Positions 31,013-45,351 of a stretch of DNA of 64,000 nt are shown piece by piece. Source of the stretch: Panonychus citri (lineage: Eukaryota; Arthropoda; Arachnida; Trombidiformes; Tetranychidae); NCBI RefSeq assembly GCF_014898815.1, contig NW_026515482.1, positions 2,108,001 to 2,172,000 of the forward strand, read 5' to 3'. The notes beneath the pieces are model-generated. The model did no database searches. It saw only the letters and a list, made by a program, of their open reading frames with translations, and had not been told where the DNA came from. A program made the translations under genes and the position numbers. Position 1 is the stretch's first letter, and the number at the start of each line of letters is the position of its first letter.

Positions 31013-34000
31013 TTCTATTATCTTTTCTGTGTCATCACTATGATAATGATAATCATCTTCGTCTTAATCAACTTGATCATCTTAATTGTTTGATATTTAA
31101 ACCAATTGTTATTCTAGATTGTGATAAAACAATTGACTTGAACAGAGTAACAATTGTAAGTCAGGAAGTGATTCAATTGATTCCTATTCATCTATTCAGC
31201 TTTTAATTGTCTTCATCATCTTCATGATAATTATGATGATTAAACTTGTTAACAATGTTACTATTACCTTTTAATCATAATAATAATACAATCGTGAGGT
31301 TGATTAAAATTAAGTTAATCAACAAAGAGGATTAAACAAAATGATTCATAATTTTTGAGAGATTCATCAAGTTTTAAGCAATCGAAATACAATTAACTTT
31401 AATCCAGTTTATCATCTTTGATTGTTTACATTTACTTTTTCCTTCCTTTATAACAATATGATCACAATTAACTATTATTATTTTCTCATTTGACAATTTG
31501 AATGATCTTATTTTAATTGTCTATATCTCTTTCATTGGCAATTAAGTTAATCAAAAGTAAATCACAAAACTTTTTTTTTTCGTTTTCTTTTCGAAGACGA
31601 ATTTGTAAAAACCTCAGAACAATTTAGAACTTATTTTAATTATATTGTATTGTATCATTAGATTATCACAATTAGCACAAGAAGAGACGATTTAATTGTA
31701 GATTCAATCGATCGTCTTTAACAACCAACAATTAAATCTAATTGTAAATGATCAAAGTATTGCTTTTTACAATTGTGAACATTTTGTTGATGTTTTTTCA
31801 ATACAACTCGAACTTTTTTTTTCTTAATTAACTTAATTAAATGTCTAAAGATTAACATATCATGATGATAATTGATTATTAACTAAATAGTTCTCATTGA
31901 GTTAATTGTCAGGAATTAGATACAAACGTAAGCAATTAAACAGCCGGAAACCAATAAGGATAACCTTTGACAAGGACATTTGATTAATTGTTGAGGTTGT
32001 TGGTTAACAATTAACTAATCACCTTGGTGTAAGCCGTATGGTTAAGCATCTGAGTACGTGATTAAACACGAGCTAATTGTTGATTTAAAATCAATTGAAA
32101 TCTAATTGTGATCTAATATGTTGTAGTTAACAATTGAATCATCATTTTAAGGTATGAAATATTTACTAATTGTTGATTGTTGATCAACAATCAATTAATT
32201 CAGTAGCCACTAAGAAAATTTAATTCCTAATAATGATTGAATTCAATTTTGTAATGATAATTTAATCAAGTACAATTAACTTTAATCACAACCACAATTC
32301 CAAGGCTAATCTTAATCATTATTACATGATAAATACACTTACAACAATTAAACAATCAAGGTAACAATTAATAATTTTTCATGATAAATAGTTGTCGATA
32401 CAAATTAATCACAGGAAAACTGTTTAATATAACAATTAGATTATAATCAAATGATTTAATCATGATTAGTTGATTATCGTGTAACCCAAATTAAATACTA
32501 CAAATCTTTCTAATGATTAACTAATCATGATGATATTTTATTTTTGCATTTCTCCAACAATTTAACTGATTAGTTACAATCATTTAATTTACCTTGACTT
32601 TGATTGTCTTTAGGTGTGTTCAGGTAATCAAGATAATCTCAATTCTTAGCCTAACAAATTAACTGATTCTCTTGATCATTTACTAATTATCTCAACAATT
32701 AATTAATTGTCAAGATAAACTTTCTTTGTCTTTGTTTATTAAACCTTCACATTGAAAATCATCACAATCTACAATTAATTTACTTACTCGCCGCTTGGAA
32801 AGTTAATTGTTGGAAATATTTTTAATACAATTTAAATTCAAATTAATTGTTACCATTTTTAAATTACGAAAAAGGGTTTGAGCAATTTAATTTGATTCTG
32901 TTTCGTTGATTGATGATTGGCAAGACATGAAAGTTAATCTGATAAATTATTGAATTTGCTTCATTGATTTGATGCTTTGATGATTATGATTAACTTGATG
33001 ATTAACTTTTGATTGTGATTGATAACTAACAAAATCTATATAATAAAATGATCAACAATTTATCCTGAAAATGTTTTAATTAAATTGCAACAACAGCAAC
33101 AATACAGGAAACTTATCACAATTAATATTAACAATTGGTATTCTTAATTATGGTTGATTGAAATTTTGATTTACTTTTAAAAGAATGAGAAAGTTAATCA
33201 TTTAACTTTTCTATTCTTAACTTAATTGTTAATAAATCTATTAAATTGAACAATTTAATTAACTGTTATAAACAATTCACCGAGTTTCACAACTTTCGAT
33301 TGTTCGATATTTCGAAGAATTGAAAAAAAGTTCTAAAGGAAAAGAAAACAATACTAGATCGAAATCAGAACAAAAAATAAAACCTTCGAGTTTGAAAATC
33401 GTAACTAAAGGTCATCTTAATTGTTGGAAGTTGGATTTAAATAGCTGATTAAAAATTCACCAACAATATACAAATGAATAGATTAACCTTATTGATGGTG
33501 ATTAGAGTTAATTGTTAACTGGACACAAGTTCAATTTCGGGTGTGGATCAAACAATTTAGTATAATCAAGTAATCAGAAAATAACTGTTAACCTATTAGG
33601 TGAAATTTATTTATATTCATGTGATCTAATTGTATAAATATATTAGAACAATTAAATTAGAGTTAATTACATTTTCTAAATTAGATCAAACTATTAATTG
33701 TTAGCCAAATAGTTACAATTAAGGCTCTCAGACCTCATTGGCCCATTGTGCTAATGAGCCAATAAGAACCCATGGTAAAGTTTTAGAAAAGTTCTGGATT
33801 GAATCCAGAACTTTTTTTTTATTTACTCATACTCATGACTCAGAATTGATTCAGTTTTGTGGGTGCTGGCTAATTGTTTACTGTATGATTTATATACGTT
33901 TTCAAGATCATGTTGATACAAGTTAACTCGAGTTGAAACAATATCATTAACCTTTCACAGATTATCAGGTTTTCCCAGGTAAGTAATAGTGAGTAAGTGT

Positions 34001-37000
34001 TTAATGATTATTGAACAACAACAGAAACTCAGGTAACCACCATTGCCAGGTAATAATAATATCACAATAGTTATAATAGTAGTTGGAACTTTGTTCAGAA
34101 CTTATTGTTTTCAGATCTATGTGTTAATGTGCAATTGAGTAAATAAGACACAATAATTGTGGTTACACCTTCAAGGCCAAGGTTATTCAGCTAAGCCTAA
34201 GCTGCTTATCGGGTGTCCATCAAACCGTATCGAAGTGACCATGATCTGAACATTCTCTCTCTCTCTCTCTCTCTTTTCTATTCATTTTCTTTCCTTTTTC
34301 ATAATTTTCGTCACTGATGTTTACTTTATTCATCGAACTACCTTAGAATTTTGAACATTTTTTCTACTTTCGATTGTTTTTTTCTATTCGAAAAAGTTGT
34401 GTTCGATTCAGAACTTTTTTCTTCTTTTCTACCATTATTATTTCCCTTTCTCATCGAAAGTTTCGTCTCATTTTTAATCTGATAATCTATTAGCTTGATA
34501 TACGTGCTAATCCGATTAAAATCCATTAATTGTTGAGATTTTTCCGGTAACCTGACAACGTGACTCTCTTCCGCTTCGTATGATTGTAATAACTTTTTTT
34601 TTCTTACCTAAAGTTAATTGTTGTTGATTCATCAGCAGTTATACTTATTATTATTACATTAGTCTTAAATTATATCAACTAATAGACAATTACAATTACT
34701 ATTAAATATCATCATCATCATTTATGCACTTTGAATTGTTGATGATTTAATTTGTTTACCCTGCAACACAATCAAGGTTAATTCATTATAATGATAAAGA
34801 TGAGTACAATTAACTTTAACATTATCTAATCAATTGTAAACAATTAAAAAGATAAAGTTGATTATTTTTGAGAGTGAATCTTTTTCACAATAATATCACT
34901 ATTCATTCAATGAATATGTACTCAAGGGTGTGGATTAAGATGAGAGTGATTTAAAGCTCAGCAAATCTAATTATAGCTCAAAGATATAATCATGATACCT
35001 CATGATATTCAATCTTTCATGATGATTCAGTTAAATCACCAAGAAATTGTTTTTCTTTTCTTCCTCAATAAAAAAAAATACACTCATCGTTTTGTCAACA
35101 TCCATCAAAGTGTAAACTCTGTGAACAACAATCAACATTAAATTATATTAATAACGGTAAAAATCATTAACATGATGAAATTTTGAAACTTTTACGAGTT
35201 TTTTTTTCTCATATCACTGAATCATTAACTCGGTTCTCAATCAAATTTAAAGGGAAATTGTATCATTAAGGATTAGCAACAATTTCGCTCATCGTCTTAT
35301 CCCTAATTGTTTGGAGCTCATTGAATGGATTAGGATTATATTAGAAATTGTGATTATCGAACTCCCGATTTGATTAGTTAAAATTGTTGATTCATTTTGG
35401 TTGAATTTTCTATTTTTTTTTCTCGGACTTTGTATCAACTATCATTTGCCCCGGAAGGTTATCATTTCCTCATCCTGATCATTTTCATCTTCCTCTTTTT
35501 TTACAACCTAATAATTAGCTTTTCATTAATGAATATTATCAAGGGTGTGGTCACTTTCATTCAAGCTTCATCTCTTATTGTTTCATCTTCATTGATCCTT
35601 TTACCTGTTTTATATTATCATCAACCTACAATTAACTTGATTAATTTTTCTCGTGTCTATGTCCTATTACCTTGAGGTTGATCATTCGTTTCACATTGAA
35701 CATTTCGAGGAGAGAGATTAAGGTTAATGTAAATCGATGGGAGATAATATTGATTAGTTGATTGATGAGAATTGCGAGATAATTTAAATTGTTGAGAGCT
35801 AAATTGTTACCAAATTACTTTACATTGACTCTAATGAATTAACTTTATAATGACAATTGGGATTACAAAGTTTTCCAATTTGAAATTAATGTAGACAAAT
35901 TTATGATCAATTGTGTGTGTTGGTCTTTGTTAAGAATCTAATTAAATCTTTAATTATTACCATTCTTTTAATAATTAACGTTGATTACACTGATCGACAT
36001 TCATATATTAATGATTAAAATTAATTCTGATCACGATTTTCAATGATTATAATTGTTAATTGTTTATATATGTATTAACCAACTCAAGTGGACAACAATC
36101 AAACCAACCATTCATTTTATTTACTAATGACAACAGCAATTGTTTAATTGTGATGATTAAGATTATTAAATATGATGAATTCACTTTGGTGTTAATTTGA
36201 TACAAACAATTAACCTTCCAGCTACTATTACCAACATTACGCAGTTAATTGTTGCTCTTGCTAGTTAACTAATTTAGTAAGAAAATTATACAACCCGAAT
36301 GGATTAATATTGTTACAACAATCAAAAAAAGTGAATTAAAAAATAATCGGAGCGTCTCTTTAATCATCATCATCTTAATCATTAACATCATCATCATTAA
36401 AAATGATAGACATTCAAAAGTATTATCTAACAATTGACCTCAATCCTTAAATCGCAATCAATAAATTGTTACCTTGATATTGTTAACTGTTAACAACAAT
36501 CAGAAACAAAAAAGGTGGACAATTAATCAAAAACTGACCTAATCAACATGTAATCCAGATGAAGATGAGTTTGCTTTGAAACCAGCAATTAGTTAATCAT
36601 CTGAATAAATCGTGATAGAAACTTGGATCCTTACAATTAATTAATTGTAATGTAACCAAAAATAATGATTATCGTAAATGATTACGAGTAACAATTAAGG
36701 TTTACAGTTTTGTCTTGGGAAAAAGTTTCATGAAAATGAAAGTTAATCAACAAATTGAATCTCAATCAAAAACCTCAACAATTAAAATTGACGCTAATTA
36801 AAAATTTAGGAAACTTTTTTTTTCTTTTAATTCATTTCAACAATTAAACCACAATTAAGAAAAAAAAAACAATCTTATTAATCAAATAATTGACCTAATT
36901 TTAGGCCTGTTTTTTTGCCGCTCATGTTGAAACTGTTAATTGTTGATTAATTGTCGTACCTATTTAATGGTGTTTAATAGTAATTGTTTAATTTCTGGAC

Positions 37001-40000
37001 TCAATTGCTGTTTGTTGATTAATATTATTTACTAAATTGTTGACTTTTGATTGTTCTTGTTGCTGTTGTTGTTTTTTTTTCATTTCCATCTATTTGTAGA
37101 CCATTAATTTAATCACTTTACATTAAATTTGGTTGGTTGATTGTTGAACAACTAATTTCATATAAATGTAACAATTTGAATCCATTGGAACTTGAATATT
37201 AACCAACAATCAACAGCAATTAGTTGATCGTCGTTTAAGGTTAAGGTCATCATTATATCAAAATCTAATCTAAATCAACTATTATTAATCTAAGCCAATT
37301 GTTATCCTGTTAAATATAATCAAACATTTGATGTTAACAATCAACGAAAAAAAAACTCAGATGATAATTAAACTGCAACAATCAATTGATTGATTGTGTT
37401 GATCCATCAACTGATTAAGTTTACCAAGTTAATCATCATTTAGCTTTGAAAACATTATTATTAATATTAATAAATTGTCAAGGTAAGTTCAAGGTGAATC
37501 AATAATTTAAACAAAATCATCAATTTATTGATCTAATTGTTACAATTAACTTGCGATTAAATTTTCAATGGACAAACATTTTCCTAATCATATTGGATTA
37601 ACTTTTAATTGTATCAAATACATTTACTTTATTTACCAACCTGATTGTTAAAAGAAATCAAGTTAATCATATTGAAATTTTAATTGTTAATATAATAATA
37701 TACAAATCAAACTGTCACAACTGAATTAATAAAGTTTGTTAGCTTCCGGAATTGTAAGTTAATTGTTATGTTAATCAAGATTCTGAGAAATAAGGAAATT
37801 CATTAATAATTTAGTTGTATATTTTATTGAATTGTGAATAAGAATTGATTTTAATTGAAATTGATTCTCGAAATTGATTAATAACAAACGAAATGATTAA
37901 TAAACACGATCAATTAACTGATGATGATCACGATTACAATTGATGATTACGAATTGGAAATTAAATTTCTTTATCACAATTGGAAATAATTTCAATTTAA
38001 ATTAGTTTTTTCTCCTCTTATATATCGTATATATTATTAGCACTATCATCAAGTTGATCATCATCTTAATCACTGACAGAGCATTTCAACATGATGATAA
38101 CCATGATTAAGATGATTAACTTTTCATTTGAAATACAAACGAAACTACAACAATAACTTTCAATTCTGATTCTTGAACTTTTATCATGAATCTTGATGAT
38201 AATAATAGTATCTTGATGGTCTCATTAAGGTCAGTTTATCAGTGGACACAACAATAACACCTCATCCATCTTATCATCATCATCATCAATTGTTGATCAT
38301 CATCATAATAATGATAAACAATTTACAGTTAATGATGAAAATGATTGTGTAAAAAAAGTAAACCTTTTTGATCAAACAAACTGTCTCATCAACACGATAA
38401 CTGTGATTAAATTTGATTGTTACAATTGTTGTCATGCTAATTGTGTGCTGTGTATACTTATTGCTGATATAATATTTTGTCTCAATGATTAATATTAATT
38501 TACTTGATTACACACATGATTAATTTGTTTTCTTACAGTTCCATCAAATTGTCCATTCATTTGATTGTTGTTGTGACACTTAATTTGATTACAATTGTTC
38601 AACTCTCTCTGTTGGCTAATTTTGTCATATCGTATATGTTATTAGGCCATTGGTCATCATTTTCTTGACCGATTGTCCCTTGAATTGGGTCAGATAATTG
38701 TATCTAAATATAAACATAATATATAAGTGAAAATTGGATAATCTTTTTTGAAGTAATTTACTTGATTATCTTTCTGATGATTAACATCAAGATTCGGTTA
38801 ATTATTAAATCACAATCTATTGCGAGTAAGTCACAAAAACGAAACGTGAATTTATCATTGAATTAAATTGTTTTCGAGAAGATAAAATTATCATTCTGAT
38901 AATTGTGAACACGTTTCATGTTAATGGTGACATAGATCACGATTTAAATTGTTACCTGGTTAATGTCCATTTCTGTTGATGGACAATTGAGTTAATTGAA
39001 TAAATGGAAATGGTTTTTTTTTGTTTCAATGTTAATTTGAGTTTTTTAGTGATTCGTTTATTCAACCAATCATGTTAATTGTTTTTCACATGGAAAGATA
39101 TTTGTCAAAAAAAATTAGATCACCATGAAATTAAGGTTAATCGATTAGATTAGTTTGAGCTGACTGAAGCGCTGTTTGAAGCTCCATTGGCGTAACCAGC
39201 GTTGTAGCCTGAGTTAGCGTATCGGCTTTGGTCATTATCGTAGTTGAAACCTCCTCGGGCTGAGTTTGAGTTGTCATAACCTGAGTTTTGTGAGTTATTG
39301 GCATCGTATTGGTTTCCACTTGATGAGGATGAACCAGAAATACCTCCGGGACCAGCTTGGAATTGGTTTTGTTGTTGGTTGGCTGAGGCATGAACTCCGG
39401 AAGATGAGTTATCGTAACCTGAGTTTCGTGAGTTGGTATCAAAGTAACCTTGTCCTGATGATCGAGCTTGTTCACCGGCGTTTTGGTAACCAGCAACGTT
39501 TCCTGATTGGTATTGACTTGAACTGGCTTGAGCTTGTGATCGGGCAGCAGCAGCGGCTTCAGCTTGAGCTCGGGCTTCAGATTCAGATCGGGCTTGAGCT
39601 TGAGCTTGGGCTTGGGCTTCAGCTTGGGCTCGGGCTTGAGCGTCAGATCGGGCTTGAGCTTCGGCTTCAGCTTGGGCTCGGGCTTGGGATTCAGCTCGGG
39701 CTCGGGCTTCAGCTTCAGCTTGGGCTCGGGCTTGGGATTCAGCTCGGGCTCGGGCTTCAGCTTCAGCTTGGGCTCGGGCTTGGGATTCGGCTTGAGCTCG
39801 GGCTTGGGATTCAGCTTGGGCTCGGGCTTGGGATTCAGCTTGGGCTCGGGCTTGGGATTCAGCTTGGGCTCGGGCTTGGGATTCAGCTTGGGCTCGGGCT
39901 TGAGCGTCAGATCAGGCTTGAGCTTCAGCTTGGGCTCAGCTTGGGCTCGGGCTTGAGCTTCAGCTTGGGCTCGGGCTTCAGCTTCAGCTTGGGCTCAGGC

Positions 40001-43000
40001 TTGGGTTCAGCTCAGGCTCGGGCTTCAGCTTCAGCTTGGGCTCAGGCTTGGGTTCAGCTTGGGCTCAGGCAGGCTTCAGCTTGGGCTCGGGCTTGATTCA
40101 GCTCAGGCTCAGGCTTGGGATTCAGCTGGGCTCGGGCTTGGGATTCAGCCTGGGCTCGGGCTTGAGCGTCAGATCAGGCTTGAGCTTCAGCTTGGGCTCA
40201 GCTTGGGCTCAGGCTTGAGCTTCAGCTTGGGCTCGGGCTTGATTCAGCTTGGGCTCAGGCTTGGGATTCAGCTCAGGCTCGGGCTTCAGCTTCAGCTTGG
40301 GCTCAGGCAGGCTTCAGCTTGGGCTCAGGCAGGCTTCAGCTTGAGCTCGGGCTTGGGATTCAGCTTGGGCTCGGGCTTGGGATTCAGCTTGGGCTCGGGC
40401 TTGGGATTCAGCTCGGGCTCGGGCTTGGGATTCAGCTTGGGCTCGGGCTTGGGCTTCAGCTTGGGCTCGGGCTTGGGATTCAGCTTGGGCTCGGGCTTGG
40501 GATTCAGCTTGGGCTCGGGCTTAGGCTTCAGCTTGGGCTCGAGCTTGAGCTCAGGCTTGTTCTCGAGCTTGGGATTCAGATCGGGCTTGAGCTTCAGCTT
40601 GGGCTCAGGCAGGCTTCAGCTTGGGCTCGGGCTTGGGATTCAGCTTGGGCTCGGGCTTGAGCTTCAGCTTGGGCTCGGGCTTGGGATTCAGCTTGGGCTC
40701 GGGCTTGGGATTCAGCTTGGGCTCGAGCTTGAGCTCGGGCTTGTTCTCGAGCTTGGGATTCAGATCGGGCTCGGGCTTGGGATTCAGCATAAGCTCGGGC
40801 TTGTTCTTGTGAAGATCGTTGTTGATTCAATGAAGAAGTGAGACCAGAAACGGTGTTAGAAACGCCTGATGACATACCACGGACAGATGAAGCAGCGTTA
40901 GAAGCGGCACTAGCAGCAGAGTTGAAGGCACCAGAAGCAGTTCCTTGGAGTGAAGAGGCAGCATTTGAAGCGGCTGAAAGAGCACCATTACCATAGTTTT
41001 GGAATGAACTTGCAGCATTTGAAGCAGCAGAAGAGGCGAATTGAGAAGCAGAGTTAAGCTTAGATCCAACTAAACCACCTACAGATCCCATAGCACCTCG
41101 AACGGTACTAGTGATACCATCGAGTCCAAGACCTCCTGATCCACCATTACCACCAATAAGACCACCAGTAAGTCCACCGAGTCCATTGAGGAGACCACCT
41201 GATCCACCAGCACCACCAGTAAGACCACCAGTAATACCACCAATTTTACTTGTAATACCACCAATAGCACCATCAAGAAGACCTCCTCCTGATCCACCAC
41301 CAGTAATACCACCGAGAAGACCACCGGCTCCACCTCCACCGGTAATACCACCGAGGAGACCACCTGATCCACCACCACCTAGAACACCACCAAGAAGACC
41401 ACCACCTGATCCACCACCACCACAGAAGAGTGGGGAAGCTAAAAAGAAAACACCAAATTAAAACAACGATCGAACCTAAAAAAAGCACCAAAGTTAAATC
41501 ACTTACCTGAGGCCATGAAAGCGTAAGAGAGGACACAAGTTACAACGAAAACTTTCATTTTAATTTCTTTTGGACTAATTATCAATATCGATTTAGTTTT
41601 TTTTCTATTTATTTCTAAATTGCTACTTGTCTAATCAAGAGCAAAATCGATGATGATCAGTTTCCAAATCGAAATCAACTCTTTTATATAAAATTAATTT
41701 CCACAGGTGATTAATCTGTGGCAATTTAATCTCATCCCGATTGATTAAGATTAATACCTTTGTTTACTTCGTACAATTGAAACAATATGAAACAATTGAT
41801 TGGTATACGTAATTACATTTAACGGCTGAAAATTCATTTCCGTCATTGATTAGCAATTAAGGTACCAAGAGTAATTAATAATCGTCAAAATATCACATTT
41901 GATCAGTTAATTATTATTGATGTATTGATTATCAAGAGTAAAATCAATAACTACGATCAATTGATTGTTGATGATCAACTTTCACCTTAATTTTACTCTG
42001 TCCATTTATTTGTCAATCACTTTGATCAGTAATCAACTCATTGCAATTAAATCAATTTAACTATTTTTACTATGAAATAATTACTACTTAATTAAAGGAC
42101 AATTTAAATAGTACAATTATCTTATTGATTGTTCATTAATCAAACAAACTGTTGGTAATTGTTATTTGTTTGCATTTCCACAATCAACACAATATGAAAA
42201 CTTTGTAATCCATGTTGATTGTTAGACTAATTAACTGATTGATCATGATTTGAGTGTGTGTGTTTGATTGGGAAGCTCATTAATCATCAACAATCAAGAT
42301 GTAATATTATCAAAAAATTGATCAACAATAATTCAACTCTTTTAAAATGGTAACAATCAAAGTGACAATCTAAATATTTAAGACTGATGATTAACTAATC
42401 ATAATAACAATGGTAAACAGCAGAGGTTTAAATTGTTAACCTGTAAACGAAAGTAATTAAATTAAATTGATTGATAAATTGTTGATAATTTTAATAACTA
42501 CTTTGAGGTAACATCGCAAATGATTATAATTGATTACGATAAGATTTTGATTGTTAGAAATGATATTCAAATATGATTAAAAAGAGAATGGAATTGATTT
42601 AATAATCAGAGCATGTTAATTGTAATCAAAGTATAAATTGTCAAGATAATTATTATAAAATCAACAATAAAAAGCGACAATTTAAGATAATACATAATCG
42701 AAATGCGAAAGAAAAAAAAAGTTTTTCAAAACTTTTCGAGCGGTAATTTTGTCCTAAGAAAATGATAATGATGATGATGATGATGATGAAATCTTTTATC
42801 ATTATCATCATTTTATCATCCTCATCATCATTGATGATTTAAACAGAACAACAATTTAATCATGGTTTGATAAATAACAACTGAATTAACTTCTTCCTTC
42901 CTTTTTCCGTTGAAAAAAAGTTCAACGATGCAAATCAACAAGTTCAGTCGATTGTCAATGTTGAATCGTTTTTAATTCACTTCTGTCTTCACAATTTAGC

Positions 43001-45319
43001 TTAATTTTTTTCTCTTCATATTATTTTTCTTACAACAATTTAATAGCAGTTAAATTAAATGATCACTATCGATGCATGTTAATTGTAACAACAACAACCG
43101 TTAGGAAAAACTAATTGTTACTAAAAGCAAAGTTTTAAAAATGAAAACACAAAAAGCTAATCATCAACAAGACATCAAGTGAATTAAAAAAATCAAATGA
43201 TTACAATGATTGAGGTAAATTGTTATTGTGGTGATTAAGATGATTAAGACAACCATGAAAATTTAACAGTTTTATCATGATAAATGGTGTTAATTGTTGT
43301 TGTATTTTCATAGAGCTTAAAGTTAATTGTTAAGATTTACCTTCAAGCCTTAATAACAACACACTCACAACAATTAATCATTGGTTGTAGCCAAGAGTTA
43401 ATTGTGAAATATTAAATATATCAAACTTATCATTAAGACGGAAGTTGATAGTTAACTGATTGTCAATTGTGATTGTTAAATTGTTCACTACTTGTATTGA
43501 GAAAATGTTTCAAGTTAATTGTTAATCTGAAAGGAAAAACATTTAAAACAATTAAGATAATTAAATGGTCGTCGTGTATTGATAAACATGTTGATTATCA
43601 TGTTTGATACAACGATGCAAATTCAATCAACAATCAATAATAAAAATCAATTGATTTCATCAACAAAAAAAAACAATTACCAATCATTACAAGTTCAATT
43701 TAAATTGTAGTTAATCAATTGTAAATTATTGGTCTTTTTTTTACTTTGATTATTATTCAATTTGATGGTTAATATTAATTGTCATCTCTCATTGGTAATC
43801 ATTCAAGTATTAGATGGTCAAGATTATGTATACAATACATAATAACAATAACTCTTGACCATTACCTGGACAATCAATGGATTAGATTGGCTGTCATTTT
43901 CATGGTAACAGTTAATTTAGTTAAATTGTTGGTAACAATTGATAAATTGCTGCCGATATAATTGTAACAGGGTTGGCAAAAAAAAAGGTCACAACTTTTA
44001 TCCTCACAATCAATGGTGCAAATCATTTTTAAGGCCTAATCAGTTAAATTGTTATTGATTTAAATGAGGTCAAAATGATAATTATTGTTTACAATTAACT
44101 GTTATTGTCGATGATGATTATGATTATCATGATGATGTTATTACCTTTCAATTTCAGTAATCAGTTAATTGTGAAAAACTGTTTAACTTGATTAACTTTT
44201 TTTTATCCTCATCCAATTTTAAAGGGTAAATGAAATAATAATATTTCATTAACGTTAAATTTTAATTAGGTATAATTTATGTATGACAATTAACTTTTAC
44301 TTGGTTAATTGATTGTGCTTTCACACTTGCATCAATTAATTTAAATAAAAAATTTTCACAATCAGTTAATTGTTCAAATTGAATTTGGTCAATTATGTGT
44401 TTAGTTTTAAAAGTTATTAATAGATGGAGATGTTTTAAAATTAATCTTAATTGTTTGAGATTTGATTTTTTTCTTGAACTCTTTAAGTTTAATTAATTAA
44501 GTTAATTACCATTAATCACCTGTTTTCATTTAAATCAATTAATTACCAGGTGTGATTATTAATTGATTGATTTGATTTACGATAATAAATAAGACAATTG
44601 ATATTAGAATAATTTTCAAGGAAAAAAAAAAGTTTATCTGGGTCAAGATACTAATCAAAATCATCTATTACATTGTTACAATTAATTGATGATTGTTGAT
44701 TGTTGTAAAAATACAATATCATCATTATATCATCACAATTTAATGGTAAATTGTTGTGGTAACAATTTAATTTGATTTGATTTTCAATTCTTGAAAAGAA
44801 GAAAGTTTTTTATTATTGTTCAATGAATCCTTTGGATTTCAAAATAAGATTATGATTATGATGATGATGATTAATCATGATGATGATTAGTTGATTATCT
44901 TTATGATTTTCATACTGATTAATTGAGTTAAACTTTTTTTTCCTCTCGTTGATCACAATTAACTTAACCAACCATTAAATCCTGAGTAAATAATTTAAAT
45001 TTTGGTTAACCAACACAACAGTGAGATAGTGACTTAAATCAATTCAAGCACAATTAACTGATTGTGCTTGAATTAACTTTCAATACTTACTATTGATAAT
45101 ACAGTTAATCCAATTGTTGATGAAGCCATTTTTTTTAATCATAACAGTAACCTTACCAATCACAAGGGAACAACAATTTAAATATATAATCAAACGTGAT
45201 GATCATTGATGATGATTATTGATTAACTTTAAATCAACTTTTTGATTGTTGATCCAATTGATTCAATGTTTGGGAAAAAGTTTCATGATTAATTGATTAT
45301 CATTTTAATTGTTTCTATT

Positions 45320-45351
<32 letters not shown>

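Noticed and set aside
39266..40841. Plus-strand LGLGIQLG / GSGLGFSLGS ORFs of up to 276 codons
   Set aside because: They are antisense readings of the silk-like minisatellite; the signal peptide, splice sites and unique C-terminus belong to the minus strand.
41111..41461. Proline-rich ORF (PPDPPLPP...)
   Set aside because: Antisense of the Gly-rich N-terminal region of the silk-like protein.
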